A DNA stretch of 64,000 bases from Allotamlana fucoidanivorans (GCF_006265225.1 NZ_VDCS01000009.1:1-64000), one strand, 5' to 3'; positions 18,486 to 28,713 are shown, numbered from the stretch's first letter. Notes: a model not told the origin generated them from the letters alone. Numbers and translations are program-made.

Positions 18486-19802
18486 CTAAAAGGTGGTATT
18501 TAAAAGATCGCCACTAATCTGAAGCATTTCCAACTCAGCTATTTTAGCGGCATATTTAGCTCTATTTCTATTAACTTCGGCATTTAGAAGATTTACCTGA
18601 GCCAACCTAAATTGTATGGAATTAACCTGACCCAATTTAAATTTCTCCTCAGTTCTATTGAAATTATTTTGAGCTGTTTTTATGTTATCTTCCTGTAGTT
18701 TGAATATTTCAAGTCTGTTTAAATAATTTTCCCACGCATTATTAAAATCTCTTTCAAGCGTTACCAAAATGCGTTCTTTTTCAATCTGCTGCGCTTCTAA
18801 ATTAAGTTTTGCATTATTTACTCGTGTAATGGTGTTACCTCCATCAAACAAATTCCACCTTAAATTTAAACCTCCTGTTAAACCAACCGTTGAAATTTCT
18901 GTGGTAAAACTCGCAGGGTTATTGTTTTGATTCCAACCATAACTACCTATTAAACCTATAGTTGGCAAATAGGCAGATCGTTGATTTTTTACACCAAGCT
19001 CCGTCATAGCAATGCCCTTATTTGCTAACATAATACTTACATTACCAGACAATGCTTTTTGAATCAATTCTTCTTTATCATATAGCGTATTAAAGGCTAT
19101 TTCAGAATCTATATCAAACTCATTGTTCAATGTATTCCCCAACACTAAATTAAGATCCCTTTTAAAGTTTCTTAACTGTTGTTTTGAATTCATAACAGTT
19201 ATACTATCGTTATTTACATCTACCTCAGCATTGAGCACATCTAGCTTTGTACTTTGTCCATAATCAAACTGATACTTTGCTCTAAGCAGTCTATCTTTTG
19301 AAATAGCAAATGACTGCTCAATAGCACCGATGTTTTCTGTCATTTCGGCAACATTATAATACACCGTAAATAACTGTAATATGGTATTTTCAATAGTAGC
19401 ACGTGCTTGTAATTCTGTAAGCTGTTTGGTTTCTTTCAACTGTTTATAATTATAGCTACGACCCAAACCATCAAACAATACATAATTCAAATCTACAGAA
19501 GCATTATATCTTGAACTCTCTACATCACCTCTACTTATAGGGCCTTGCGCGGTTTCCCCATCAACATCATTAACCGTAAAACTGGCTCCTGCATTACCCG
19601 TAACTGTAGGTAAATAACCTGAGTTCAAAATATCGGCATTATTCTCAGCAATATGAACATCTGTGTATGCTAGTTTAATACCATAGTTGTTTTCTAGTGC
19701 AATTTTAACCGCTTTTTCAGGTGTTATCACTTCTTGAGCTCCAATAGAAATTTGCAGAAGCCCTATCAAAAACATCAGGCTATACTTAAAATTCTTCTTC
19801 AT
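18486..19802 (-). CDS. TolC-family outer-membrane efflux protein
   Basis: The 438-residue protein has a signal peptide (about 1-22, ending SIGAQE) and two repeated outer-membrane-efflux domains. Long amphipathic helices (for example 330-420) alternate with short barrel segments, the usual TolC/OprM layout and length. It forms the outer-membrane duct of a tripartite pump. Its start overlaps the 3' end of the RND pump gene by 17 bp, so translation is probably coupled. It is the third gene of the adaptor-pump-duct operon. Confidence 0.92.
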   Translation of the reverse strand: MKKNFKYSLMFLIGLLQISIGAQEVITPEKAVKIALENNYGIKLAYTDVHIAENNADILNSGYLPTVTGNAGASFTVNDVDGETAQGPISRGDVESSRYNASVDLNYVLFDGLGRSYNYKQLKETKQLTELQARATIENTILQLFTVYYNVAEMTENIGAIEQSFAISKDRLLRAKYQFDYGQSTKLDVLNAEVDVNNDSITVMNSKQQLRNFKRDLNLVLGNTLNNEFDIDSEIAFNTLYDKEELIQKALSGNVSIMLANKGIAMTELGVKNQRSAYLPTIGLIGSYGWNQNNNPASFTTEISTVGLTGGLNLRWNLFDGGNTITRVNNAKLNLEAQQIEKERILVTLERDFNNAWENYLNRLEIFKLQEDNIKTAQNNFNRTEEKFKLGQVNSIQFRLAQVNLLNAEVNRNRAKYAAKIAELEMLQISGDLLNTTF

Positions 19803-22800
19803 GTTGTTCTTTTATAGCACGTTCAACTTCTTCCTTAGTTACATTATTTCCTGTAGCTAACCACTTCACATTCTTTTTAATAGCATTACTAAACGACAAA
19901 AACAGCGGTAATACGAGCAGGGTTAGAATGGTAGCATAGGCTATTCCGAAAGAAATAGAAATAGCCATAGGTTTTAAAAATTGAGCCTGTCTGCTTTTTT
20001 CAAGTAAAAGTGGTGCCAAGCCTGCAATGGTTGTTAATGACGTTAAAAATATGGCTCTAAACCTTGACTTCCCAGCTTCTGAAAGGGCAGCGTCAAAGGT
20101 CATGCCTTCCCTCAAATTACCATTAAATTTTCCTATAAGCACAAGCCCGTCATTCACCATAATTCCAATTAAGGCTATAATCCCTAATAAAGACAATACA
20201 TTTACAGGAAACCCTAATAACCAATGTCCCCATGCTACTGCTGTTAAGCTGAAAGGCACTAGTAAAAGCAATAACAATGGTTGACTATAACTTCTGAAAG
20301 TAAATGCAATGGTTATGTAAATTAAAACCAAAATAGGAATACCTGCCTTTTTTAAGGAACTTGATAGCTTTGAGGCTTCTCTATTTTGTCCTTCAAACGA
20401 AGCCGAAATAGTAGGATAACGTGACTGAATTTCTGGTATGATATTAAGTTTAATATCATCAATAATATCTGTTGCGCTTGTACTTGGATCTTTTAAATCG
20501 GCAGAAACCTGTATTTCACGTTGTCCTATTAAGTGATTGATAGCCACATCGCCTCTTTCTATGGAATACGTTGCGATATCTTTTAAGGTTACTCTGGTTC
20601 CCATAGGCGTTACAATACGCATATCATCAAGGTGATTTATAGATTCTCTATTGGTTCTATCATAACGTACCCAAACCCGAATCTCATCTTGTCCACGTTG
20701 AAAACGTTGTGCCTGAACGCCAAAAAAGCCAGCTCTAACCTGACTCATAACGGTACGCAAATCTAACCCCAACAAATACGCACTTTCCTTTAATTGCAAT
20801 CTAATCTCTTTAATTCCTGCGGGGTCATTATCTTCAACGTCCTTTAATAATGGGTTAGTTTCAAGTACCTTTTTCAACTCTATTTTAGCGGCCTTTAACT
20901 CATCAATATTGTTACTCAATAATGAAACAGAAACGGGGCTTCCTCCAAAATTACCTCCCGAACCAAAGATTAAACGTTCCGTACCAATAATAGGTCCCAC
21001 AGCCTGCCTAATTTTATTAGCCACCAACCTTGAGTTTATAGCATCCGGACGTTCTTCTCCTGGTAACATATTTATACGAAGTCTTGCATTTGAAGAACTG
21101 GTTAAGCTCAATATGGTATTTTCAAAAAGTTCTTTGCCCATGCTTGGCATAAATTCTTCAGTAAGCTCTTTATTTACAATTAAAGCTTTCTCTTCTATCA
21201 TAGAAATAATAGAATCTGTAATTTTTTCATTGGTACCTTTAGGCATATCCAACTCAATAGAAACCTGATCACTAGCAATACTAGGAAATAAAGTTACTCC
21301 AATGACACCACCTCCTATGGCTCCAAAAGTTAGCACTAAAAGCGATACAAAAACACCAAAGGCCAACAATTTATATTTGAGCACAGCATTTAAAACTGGT
21401 GAATAGACTTTGTCTCGTAAAAGCACCATAAACCTATCACCAATCTTATTTATAGAACGCATTTTGCTAAAAAACTGTTTAATTTTAGAAGGATTCTCTT
21501 CTTCTACGGGTTTTTGTAATGCTTTTGAGTGAGCTAAATGCGCAGGCAAAATGATTAGGGCTTCTATTAGTGATACCACAAGTGTTAAAATAACAATAAC
21601 TGAGACTTCACTGAAAAACTCTCCAATTCTACTATCTAAAAATAAGAATAAAGAAAAGGCCAACAAGGTGGTTATAATAGCCGAGACTACTGGAGGAATA
21701 ACCTCCATCGTACCATCAATAGCAGCCTGTTTTGGAGACTTTCCTTTCTCGTAGTGTTGGTAAATATTTTCAGCAATCACAATTCCATCATCAACCAAAA
21801 TACCAATAACGATAATCATTCCAAACAGAGATAAAACGTTTATAGTAACATCAAACTGTCCTGCAAAAATAAACATCCCCAAGAAGGAAATTGGCAATCC
21901 AAAAGCCACCCAAAACGCTAAACGGGTGTTTAAAAACAGAGACAAAAAGGCTAATACCAGTATTATTCCAATAATAGCATTTTCCGTTAACAGTTGTGTA
22001 CGCTGGTTTAAGGTTATTGACAAGTCTCGAACAACATTCAGTTTTACATTATTATGACTCTGATTATAACCTTCAATATAGTCTTTCACCTTATCAGCAG
22101 AAGAAATTAGGTCTTCATTATTTGTACTCGTCACCGTTATATCAATGGCTAAATCACCATTAAAAAAAGTGGCATTAGGGGTTTCGGAAAATCGATCACG
22201 TATCACAGCAACATCTTTCAATCTTACTGTTTCTCCCTCATTAGTTGCTTTAATAATGACATTTGACAGTTCATCACCGTAATACGACCTATTATTAGCT
22301 CTAATTAGGTACTCCTCAATATCTGTTTTAATATTTCCGCCAGTCACCAAAATATTGGCAGAACCAATGGCCTGTGCTACATCTGCAAATGTTAAATTAT
22401 AGGCGAGTAAACGCGTTTCATTAACGGCTATTTCAATTTCCTCATTAGGATAGCCTGAAACCTCAACCTGTGATATACCTTGAATGGCTCTTAAATCATT
22501 TTCAATTTGCCTGCCTATTTGCTTTAAAGTCACTAAGGGTACATTATCACCACTAAGCGCAAAGGATATGGTTTGCCTTACCTCTTCTCGTTTAGCCACA
22601 ATTAATGGTTCCATACCTGTCGGGAATGATGGCACTCTATCAACTGCATTTTTCACTTCCAACAACATGAAGTCTATATTTTCATCTTTTTCTATTTCAA
22701 CCGTGATAACCCCACTATTCTCTCTTGAAACAGAAGTCACTCTATCTATACCCCTTAAGCCTTTTAGATTATCCTCTATTTTTAACACAACCCCTTCTTC

Positions 22801-22980
22801 AATCTCTTGAGGTGAAGCACCTGGATAGGTGACATTGATGTTTATAATTCTAGAGTCCACTAATGGAAAGAAGGATGAGCGCAATGATGATACCCCTAAA
22901 ACACCAAAAATGACAAAAGCAATGATAAACACATTAACTGCAACGTGATACCTTATAAAATAAGCAATAATTTTTCTCAT
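19786..22980 (-). CDS. RND-family efflux pump, inner-membrane permease (AcrB/MdtC-like)
   Basis: This 1064-residue protein has the RND twofold repeat of six-helix bundles and two large periplasmic loops. The proton-relay Asp pair lies in TM4 (GILVDDGIVIAENIY, about 395-410). The symmetrical TM10 segment reads LIGIMVNDGLVL. The first helix and the motif YPGASPQEIEEGVVLKIED are typical. It is a proton-driven exporter of drugs, bile salts or other amphiphiles working with the adaptor and TolC. The DD motif favours hydrophobic/amphiphilic compounds over heavy metals. It overlaps the adaptor gene by 1 bp (22980). Confidence 0.94.
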   Translation of the reverse strand: MRKIIAYFIRYHVAVNVFIIAFVIFGVLGVSSLRSSFFPLVDSRIININVTYPGASPQEIEEGVVLKIEDNLKGLRGIDRVTSVSRENSGVITVEIEKDENIDFMLLEVKNAVDRVPSFPTGMEPLIVAKREEVRQTISFALSGDNVPLVTLKQIGRQIENDLRAIQGISQVEVSGYPNEEIEIAVNETRLLAYNLTFADVAQAIGSANILVTGGNIKTDIEEYLIRANNRSYYGDELSNVIIKATNEGETVRLKDVAVIRDRFSETPNATFFNGDLAIDITVTSTNNEDLISSADKVKDYIEGYNQSHNNVKLNVVRDLSITLNQRTQLLTENAIIGIILVLAFLSLFLNTRLAFWVAFGLPISFLGMFIFAGQFDVTINVLSLFGMIIVIGILVDDGIVIAENIYQHYEKGKSPKQAAIDGTMEVIPPVVSAIITTLLAFSLFLFLDSRIGEFFSEVSVIVILTLVVSLIEALIILPAHLAHSKALQKPVEEENPSKIKQFFSKMRSINKIGDRFMVLLRDKVYSPVLNAVLKYKLLAFGVFVSLLVLTFGAIGGGVIGVTLFPSIASDQVSIELDMPKGTNEKITDSIISMIEEKALIVNKELTEEFMPSMGKELFENTILSLTSSSNARLRINMLPGEERPDAINSRLVANKIRQAVGPIIGTERLIFGSGGNFGGSPVSVSLLSNNIDELKAAKIELKKVLETNPLLKDVEDNDPAGIKEIRLQLKESAYLLGLDLRTVMSQVRAGFFGVQAQRFQRGQDEIRVWVRYDRTNRESINHLDDMRIVTPMGTRVTLKDIATYSIERGDVAINHLIGQREIQVSADLKDPSTSATDIIDDIKLNIIPEIQSRYPTISASFEGQNREASKLSSSLKKAGIPILVLIYITIAFTFRSYSQPLLLLLLVPFSLTAVAWGHWLLGFPVNVLSLLGIIALIGIMVNDGLVLIGKFNGNLREGMTFDAALSEAGKSRFRAIFLTSLTTIAGLAPLLLEKSRQAQFLKPMAISISFGIAYATILTLLVLPLFLSFSNAIKKNVKWLATGNNVTKEEVERAIKEQHEEEF

Positions 22981-24107
22981 TATTTACTTGCTTTTTTAAC
23001 ATTTTTAAAAGGCCGCACTAACATACCCGCATAAGCCCCTGGCACTGCTTTTTTTAGAACTATCTCCCCATTAGGGATACTTTTCAAAACCACTTTTGTT
23101 TCCGAAAAATAAACAGGTTTTACAGGTATTACATCTAAAATGGTATCTCTCACTACAAAGATTTGATCGCCTTCTAAAAGCAAATTCCTATCTACTTCAA
23201 CAGCATTGGTTTCCTCTTTTGCATTCAGTCGTGCTTCTAGATACAGACCTTCTTTTAAAGCCTCATCTTTTACTTCTATATAGGCTGTAATGGTTTGCGT
23301 GGTTGCATTTACACTACCATTAACTCTTGAAACCACCCCTTGGTAAGTTTCTGTTTTGTTTAAATTTTGCAGCACAACATCTTCACCCTCTTTAAGCAAA
23401 CTAGCATAACGCTTACTTAAAGCCACTTCCATTTCATATACAGACGGATCAATAAATTCCCCTAACTTTTGTCCCACTCTGATTAACGATCCCTCGGTTA
23501 CCAAAGCTTGGGTTAAAACACCCGAAAAGGGCGCCGAAATTTTGTATTTGGAAAGCCGCTGCTCTAAATTCTTAACATTATAGTAGCTAGAAACAATACC
23601 CCTTCCTGTAATAAAAAAGTTCTCTTTTTCTGAAGACATTTTTGGCAATTGAGGGGTTGTTTTACTCAAATCAAAGCCCTGTAAATAGTCTTGCCATTTT
23701 TGATAAACATCTGGAAAGTCTAAACGTAAATCGGGCATAATGGCCGCTATGGTATTATATAAATTACTTTTTGCAGATTGTACACTGGCATAATACTCTT
23801 CGGCATTCATACTAATAAGCAGCTCCCCTTTTCTGTATTTTTGTCCTGGCTTAAATAACTTTTTTGATGACTTGAACACACCTTGTACCTCAGCGTAAAG
23901 CTCAACCCTGCGTTTGGCCACTAAACTTCCGTTAGCTGGAATCACAATGGGAACGGTTCCATTTTTTACCGTATCTGTAAAAACAGTTTTAACAACTTTT
24001 TCTTTAACTGGCTTGGGTTTATGTTTATTGGCTATGAGCTTTTTAGCTACTAAAACAGAAAGCACAATAAATAAAACGCCTAAAAAGGAGAGTATAATTT
24101 TTCGCAT
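22980..24107 (-). CDS. RND efflux periplasmic adaptor (membrane fusion protein)
   Basis: The 375-residue protein has an N-terminal membrane anchor (about 4-23). A lipoyl/barrel-sandwich half follows at about 55-110 (LVAKRRVELYAEVQGVFKSS), then a shortened helical hairpin (about 115-185) and the second lipoyl half (YKISAPFSGVLTQALVTEGS). A beta-barrel domain completes it. It links the inner-membrane pump to the TolC duct. It is the first gene of the three-gene operon. A -7-like box lies 26 bp upstream at 24133-24140. No regulator is adjacent. Confidence 0.92.
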   Translation of the reverse strand: MRKIILSFLGVLFIVLSVLVAKKLIANKHKPKPVKEKVVKTVFTDTVKNGTVPIVIPANGSLVAKRRVELYAEVQGVFKSSKKLFKPGQKYRKGELLISMNAEEYYASVQSAKSNLYNTIAAIMPDLRLDFPDVYQKWQDYLQGFDLSKTTPQLPKMSSEKENFFITGRGIVSSYYNVKNLEQRLSKYKISAPFSGVLTQALVTEGSLIRVGQKLGEFIDPSVYEMEVALSKRYASLLKEGEDVVLQNLNKTETYQGVVSRVNGSVNATTQTITAYIEVKDEALKEGLYLEARLNAKEETNAVEVDRNLLLEGDQIFVVRDTILDVIPVKPVYFSETKVVLKSIPNGEIVLKKAVPGAYAGMLVRPFKNVKKASK

Positions 24108-24132
24108 GCTAATTTTTTGATGGTCTAGCCTG

Positions 24133-24140
24133 CAAAATTA
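24133..24140 (-). promoter_or_regulatory. Efflux operon promoter, -7 box
   Basis: On the minus strand the sequence TAATTTTG fits TAnnTTTG and lies 25 bp upstream of the adaptor start. No convincing -33 element was found. Confidence 0.5.
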
Positions 24141-24182
24141 TCGATTAGTATAATGCCGAAAAGTTAAAAAAAACCTAAAAGA

Positions 24183-26090
24183 CTAGTTTTCAAAAGCCTC
24201 AATTTCCATCTGAACAGTTTCCCATTGCGCCATAAGATCTTCTAAATCTGATTTTAATTTTTGATAACTATCAAAGAAGTAAGGCTTAGATGTAGTTTCT
24301 TCATAATTAATCTCCAATTCAACATCAATCGCTTTAATCTTTTTTTCTAATTGATTTATTTTAGATTCTACATTGCTCAATCTATTGTTCAAAGATTTTA
24401 ACTTTTTTTGGTCTTCATAAGACGTTTGTTTCTTTTCCTTTGGTTCTTGTTTCACCGCTGTGCGCTTTTCTACCTCCCTTAAACTTTCAACCTTACGTTG
24501 TTCTAGGTAATAGTCAATATCTCCTAAATACTCTTTGATTTTATGATCTTTAAACTCATACACTTTATTGGTGAGGCCTTGTAGAAAATCACGATCATGC
24601 GACACTAAGATAAGGGTTCCTTCATAACGCTTTAAAGCCTCTTTTAAAACATTCTTAGATTTAATATCGAGATGGTTGGTCGGCTCATCCATAATAAGCA
24701 CATTAAAGGGTTGTAACATTAACTTAGCCAAAGCCAATCTATTACGTTCACCCCCAGAGAGTACACTTACGTATTTATCAACCTCTTCTCCTCTAAATAA
24801 AAACGATCCTAAAATATCACGAACCTTACTCCTGTTGGTTTCATTAGCGGCATCAATCATGGTTTCATGAACAGTTTTATTACCATCAAGATACTCTGCT
24901 TGATTTTGAGCAAAATACCCTAGTTGCACATTATGTCCTAATTTTAATGTGCCTCGATACTTAACGTCACCAACCATAATCTTTGCCAGTGTAGATTTTC
25001 CCTGACCATTCTGGCCTACAAAAGCTGTTTTACTATCACGTTCAATCAACAAATTAATGTTTCTCAAAACTTCATTATCGCCATAACTTTTTGAAACGCT
25101 TTCAGCCTCAACCACCACTTTTCCGGGGGTAATAGAGACTGGAAAATTTAAAGTCATTACGCTATTATCATCTTCATCAACCTCAATCCTATCAATCTTA
25201 TCAAGTTTTTTTATTAACGATTGCGCCATAGTTGCTTTTGAAGCCTTAGCCCTAAACTTTTCAATCAGTTTCTCGGTATGCTCAATTTGCTTCTGCTGAT
25301 TTTTTTGTGAAGCCAATTGCTGGGTTCTTAATTCTTCACGCAACACTAAATACTGAGAATATGGTTTAGGATAATCATAAATGCGGCCCAATGATATTTC
25401 TATTGTGCGGTTGGTTACATTATCTAAAAACATTTTATCGTGCGATACGATTACCACAGCTCCTGTATATCCTCTTAAAAAATTCTCCAACCAAATAATA
25501 GATTCAATATCAAGATGGTTGGTTGGCTCATCAAGTAGCAAAATATCATTATTCTGAAGTAATAATTTAGCCAACTCAATACGCATGCGCCACCCTCCAG
25601 AAAAAGTATCGGTGAGTTTATCAAAATCTTCCCGCTTAAATCCTAAACCTTGTAAAATCTTTTCGGTGTCTCCTTGGTAATTGTACCCACCTAGCACTTC
25701 ATATTGATGTTGCAGATCATTGATATCGATCATTAATTGATGATAGCTGTCACTTTCATAATCTGTGCGCTCTGCCATTTGAGTATTAACCTCTTCCATC
25801 TTGGCTTCTAAGGTCTTTATCTCAGTAAATGCTTCATAAGATTCTTCAAGCACTGTTCTCCCTTGAATAAAGTCTATATCCTGCTTTAAAAACCCAATTT
25901 TGAGTTCTTTATCAGCAGCTATTTGCCCTGTATCAGGCTCCATTTCCTTTGATAAAATTTTAAGCATTGTTGATTTACCAGCTCCATTTTTACCAATAAG
26001 CCCAACTCTATCACCGTTCCCTAACTTAAAGGTAATGTCTTCAAAAAGGTATTCTCCTTGAAATGAAATGGATAAATTATGAATGTTCAT
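24183..26090 (-). CDS. ABC-F family ATPase (translation-associated or resistance type)
   Basis: The protein has 635 residues from the start chosen at 26090 (MNIHNLSISFQGEYLF). Upstream in-frame ATGs would add a non-conserved extension running through the divergent promoter. Two ABC domains are present: Walker A GKNGAGKST and GQNGQGKST, signature FSGGWRMRIELAK and LSGGERNRLALAK, and Walker B ending LLLDEPTNHLD and LIMDEPTNHLD. There are no membrane segments. The interdomain linker and a C-terminal coiled coil (about 555-635) suggest an Uup/EttA-like factor acting on ribosomes. It is divergent from the DUF983 gene. Confidence 0.92.
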   Translation of the reverse strand: MNIHNLSISFQGEYLFEDITFKLGNGDRVGLIGKNGAGKSTMLKILSKEMEPDTGQIAADKELKIGFLKQDIDFIQGRTVLEESYEAFTEIKTLEAKMEEVNTQMAERTDYESDSYHQLMIDINDLQHQYEVLGGYNYQGDTEKILQGLGFKREDFDKLTDTFSGGWRMRIELAKLLLQNNDILLLDEPTNHLDIESIIWLENFLRGYTGAVVIVSHDKMFLDNVTNRTIEISLGRIYDYPKPYSQYLVLREELRTQQLASQKNQQKQIEHTEKLIEKFRAKASKATMAQSLIKKLDKIDRIEVDEDDNSVMTLNFPVSITPGKVVVEAESVSKSYGDNEVLRNINLLIERDSKTAFVGQNGQGKSTLAKIMVGDVKYRGTLKLGHNVQLGYFAQNQAEYLDGNKTVHETMIDAANETNRSKVRDILGSFLFRGEEVDKYVSVLSGGERNRLALAKLMLQPFNVLIMDEPTNHLDIKSKNVLKEALKRYEGTLILVSHDRDFLQGLTNKVYEFKDHKIKEYLGDIDYYLEQRKVESLREVEKRTAVKQEPKEKKQTSYEDQKKLKSLNNRLSNVESKINQLEKKIKAIDVELEINYEETTSKPYFFDSYQKLKSDLEDLMAQWETVQMEIEAFEN

Positions 26091-26159
26091 CATAGAAATG
26101 TAACTTTTGTCACCGTGCTTTTTATATATAAACCGTATTTTAGCAAGGAGATTGCGCAG

Positions 26160-26167
26160 CAAAAATA
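26160..26167 (-). promoter_or_regulatory. ABC-F gene promoter, -7 box
   Basis: The minus strand reads TATTTTTG, a full TAnnTTTG match, 69 bp upstream of the ABC-F start. It lies in the 87-bp divergent spacer shared with the DUF983 gene. Confidence 0.6.
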
Positions 26168-26177
26168 CACAAATTAT

Positions 26178-26564
26178 ATGTTTAAAAAAGGATCAAAACT
26201 TTATAGTATTTTTACGGGAACTTGCCCGAAGTGCCATGAAGAATCGATGTTTAAAAATAAGAATCCTTATATACTTTCGGAAGCTTTAGACATGTATGAA
26301 ACCTGCTCAAACTGCGGCACAAAGTACAAAATAGAGCCCTCTTTCTTTTACGGCTCTATGTATGTTAGTTATGCCGTTGGTATTGCCTTTGCTGTTGCTG
26401 CCTTTATTATTTCATTCTTTGTTTTTAATGCAGATATTAACACGGTTTTTATCTCTATTGTGATTACCCTTATAGTTTGTATGCCTATCATTTTAAGGCT
26501 TTCAAGAAATATTTGGATTAACTTTTTTATGAGTTACGATAAATCTTTGGCTAAAAAACAATAA
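26178..26564 (+). CDS. DUF983 family membrane protein with zinc-ribbon motif
   Basis: The protein has 128 residues from the ATG at 26178 (MFKKGSKLYSIF). An earlier in-frame ATG at 26079 would overlap the ABC-F gene and add a poor N-terminus. Two CxxC pairs (CPKC near residue 17 and CSNC near 43) could bind zinc. Two transmembrane helices follow at about 60-85 and 90-112. DUF983 proteins are widespread and of unknown function. The gene is not clearly part of an operon. Confidence 0.85.
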   Translation: MFKKGSKLYSIFTGTCPKCHEESMFKNKNPYILSEALDMYETCSNCGTKYKIEPSFFYGSMYVSYAVGIAFAVAAFIISFFVFNADINTVFISIVITLIVCMPIILRLSRNIWINFFMSYDKSLAKKQ

Positions 26565-26621
26565 GCCATCACATAATCCTGATTTTTTATAAAAAACTCA
26601 AATTAGGCAGTTTATATAACA

Positions 26622-27662
26622 TTATATGAAACGGTCTATATTTATTTCTTTATCTAGAGGGATATTCTTTTCAATAAAGTCAAAAAGTTGTTTTGCTACA
26701 TACGGACCAATCATAACACCTCGCGTGCCTAAACCATTTAAAACATACATGTTTTTTTGCTCCTGGTGTCTTCCTACCAACGGCCTTCTATCTTTTACAG
26801 TAGGTCTAATTCCAGCTACTTGATCAACGACCTCAAACGAACAGTTGATTATTTTTTTTAGTTTATTTAATAAGTCTTCCTTAGCTTTTAGACTTACTTG
26901 GTTACTTAAGTCTTTCCATTCATAAGTAGCCCCAACAATATATAAATCTTCTCCCATAGGAATTAAAAACACCGCCGACTTTAAAACAAAATCAATTTGC
27001 AATTCGGGTGCGTGAATGACCAGTAGTTCGCCCTTAGCTGGATTAAGGGGTAACTGGTTAAAATACGGATTCTTTGTTATACCATATCCTTCAGAAAACA
27101 CAATATTTGACGCTTGAATCCCCTTATAATACAACTTTTCTTCTTTACTCCTGATATCTTCATATTGAAACGAATCGCTATAAAACGCACCCTTATTCTT
27201 TAAATCGGAGACATAAGCTTCAATAAGTGTTTTTACTTCAATCCGTCCCGTATGTAACACCTCTCCAAATCCATAGGATGCCTCAATAGCAAGGTTGTTA
27301 TTCTTAATAATTTTAGGAGAAAGAAATTCTGAAAGATTAAGCTTATCGGATGCGCCAAACCAATCATTTTGTTCTTCTAAAGATGCAAATTTTCTATAAA
27401 CAGGTAGTTTATAATCTATTTGAATACCAAGTTCTTTTTCAATTTTAGCGTAAAGTGGCAAGGCCAAATCGAGTTGTTCTTTGCTTTTCCATACTGTTGT
27501 AAATCGTTTTAAAACAACGGGATTATACAATCCACCGGCCACCATAGAAGACTGCTGTGAGCTATTATCAAAAACAACAAAACTTTTCTTATGCGCCTTT
27601 AGTTGTTCACAAAAAGACACGCCTGCAAGCCCCAGACCTACTACTATATAATCTACTTTCAT
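26622..27662 (-). CDS. FAD-dependent oxidoreductase (DAO/glycine oxidase-like fold)
   Basis: The 346-residue protein has an N-terminal dinucleotide-binding motif YIVVGLGLAGVSFCEQL. A GGLYNPVVLKRFT segment after the first beta-alpha unit and a C-terminal VAGIRPTVKDRRPLVG plus YVLNGLGTRGVMIGP follow, typical of the D-amino-acid oxidase/DadA superfamily. The substrate is not deducible; related proteins include glycine/sarcosine oxidases and the MnmC oxidase domain. It lies just downstream of gldN but is separated by a terminator. A -7-like box (27670-27677) sits only 7 bp before the start codon, which may imply a leaderless mRNA. Confidence 0.82.
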   Translation of the reverse strand: MKVDYIVVGLGLAGVSFCEQLKAHKKSFVVFDNSSQQSSMVAGGLYNPVVLKRFTTVWKSKEQLDLALPLYAKIEKELGIQIDYKLPVYRKFASLEEQNDWFGASDKLNLSEFLSPKIIKNNNLAIEASYGFGEVLHTGRIEVKTLIEAYVSDLKNKGAFYSDSFQYEDIRSKEEKLYYKGIQASNIVFSEGYGITKNPYFNQLPLNPAKGELLVIHAPELQIDFVLKSAVFLIPMGEDLYIVGATYEWKDLSNQVSLKAKEDLLNKLKKIINCSFEVVDQVAGIRPTVKDRRPLVGRHQEQKNMYVLNGLGTRGVMIGPYVAKQLFDFIEKNIPLDKEINIDRFI

Positions 27663-27712
27663 AGTTTCGCAAATATACTGAGAAAACCATTTTTATATTT
27701 AGTAAAAACAAA

Positions 27713-27744
27713 AAAAGACCCGCTTAAATATAAGCAGGTCTTTT
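27713..27744 (-). terminator. gld operon terminator
   Basis: The stem AAAAGACC-C-GCTTA / TAAGC-A-GGTCTTTT has one internal mismatch and a 4-nt loop. On the minus strand it is followed by a T-rich run, 20 bp after the gldN stop. Confidence 0.85.
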
Positions 27745-27763
27745 CGTTTATAATTCTATGGGA

Positions 27764-28672
27764 CTAATAGGTCCACATATCAAGCTCAAAATCTCTAATT
27801 TTATTCTTTATTCTTTCTGATTCTAACAATTGCATTAAAGCATTTTGTGAAACATATTCTGTAACAGCTCGGTCATTTTGCACATTTTCTTCTCTAAAAA
27901 TATAACCTTGAAAACGTCTAGCATTTAACAAATGATCAAATGAAAAAGGCATAGAACTGTTTGAATTGTTGAATGATTTTGCTTCATGCAATACTTCTCT
28001 TGCATCAGGAAACCAAACCCAAAATAATGGCACTAAGTCTGGGCTATCTGTATCAATGAAATTAACATCTGGTGCTACTGGAGCAATACCAAGTAATCTA
28101 TATTTCATTTCGGCCTGACGTTTATCAAAATACCACAAACCTTTAATGTGATACTCTTTAATATCGGCAGCCGTAATGGTTCTTCTATTAATATACTCAG
28201 CAGACAATTCTTCTCCTGCATTGATTTGTTCAATACCCAACTCGGTTGTATCAACCATAGTTAACGCAGCTTCAATATCTTTTAGCGTTCTCTTGGTAGT
28301 AAAATAAGAATCATCATAGATGTTTTCAATAGTTCCATTTTTGATGTTTTTCATTAACACATCATATAATGAACGTCTGTCTTTACCAATGTTATTGGTG
28401 TCAATGGGATAATATAGTGGAAAATTTGCTCTTTCATCAAGCGATATTTTTTCCCAAACCATTTTTGAAAACAAGATATCTCTGTCATCAACATATCCAT
28501 ATTCTAAAGGTTTATCATTATCTACCGCTTTTTGACTAGCTGTTCTCACACCTATTTCATCAGGAGTCTTAGCATTTAAGATATTTGCCTGAGCAAACAG
28601 AGTTGTTGCTGTAAAAGCAGTTGCAACGGTTAATAAAAAACTTCTTAATTTCATCTTATTCTTATTTTTCAT
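27764..28672 (-). CDS. gldN: Gliding motility/type IX secretion protein GldN
   Basis: The protein has 302 residues from the start at 28672 (MKNKNKMKLRSF); an upstream ATG at 28696 and a downstream one at 28654 are alternatives. A signal peptide (ending TTLFAQ) directs it to the periplasm. The body contains PLEYGYVDDRDILFSKMVWE and the conserved FPLYYPIDT segment of the GldN/PorN family. In the type IX system GldN/PorN associates with the GldK/PorK lipoprotein rings under the outer membrane and is required for secretion and gliding. It is the last gene of gldK-L-M-N, 41 bp after gldM. Confidence 0.95.
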   Translation of the reverse strand: MKNKNKMKLRSFLLTVATAFTATTLFAQANILNAKTPDEIGVRTASQKAVDNDKPLEYGYVDDRDILFSKMVWEKISLDERANFPLYYPIDTNNIGKDRRSLYDVLMKNIKNGTIENIYDDSYFTTKRTLKDIEAALTMVDTTELGIEQINAGEELSAEYINRRTITAADIKEYHIKGLWYFDKRQAEMKYRLLGIAPVAPDVNFIDTDSPDLVPLFWVWFPDAREVLHEAKSFNNSNSSMPFSFDHLLNARRFQGYIFREENVQNDRAVTEYVSQNALMQLLESERIKNKIRDFELDMWTY

Positions 28673-28713
28673 TAAAAATTCCATGGCCATAACCAAACAT
28701 TATGGCCATAGTA

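Noticed and set aside
26091-26162. N-terminal extension of the ABC-F protein
   Set aside because: The 24 extra residues are basic and unlike the family, and they cover the likely promoter; ABC-F proteins begin directly with the first ABC domain.
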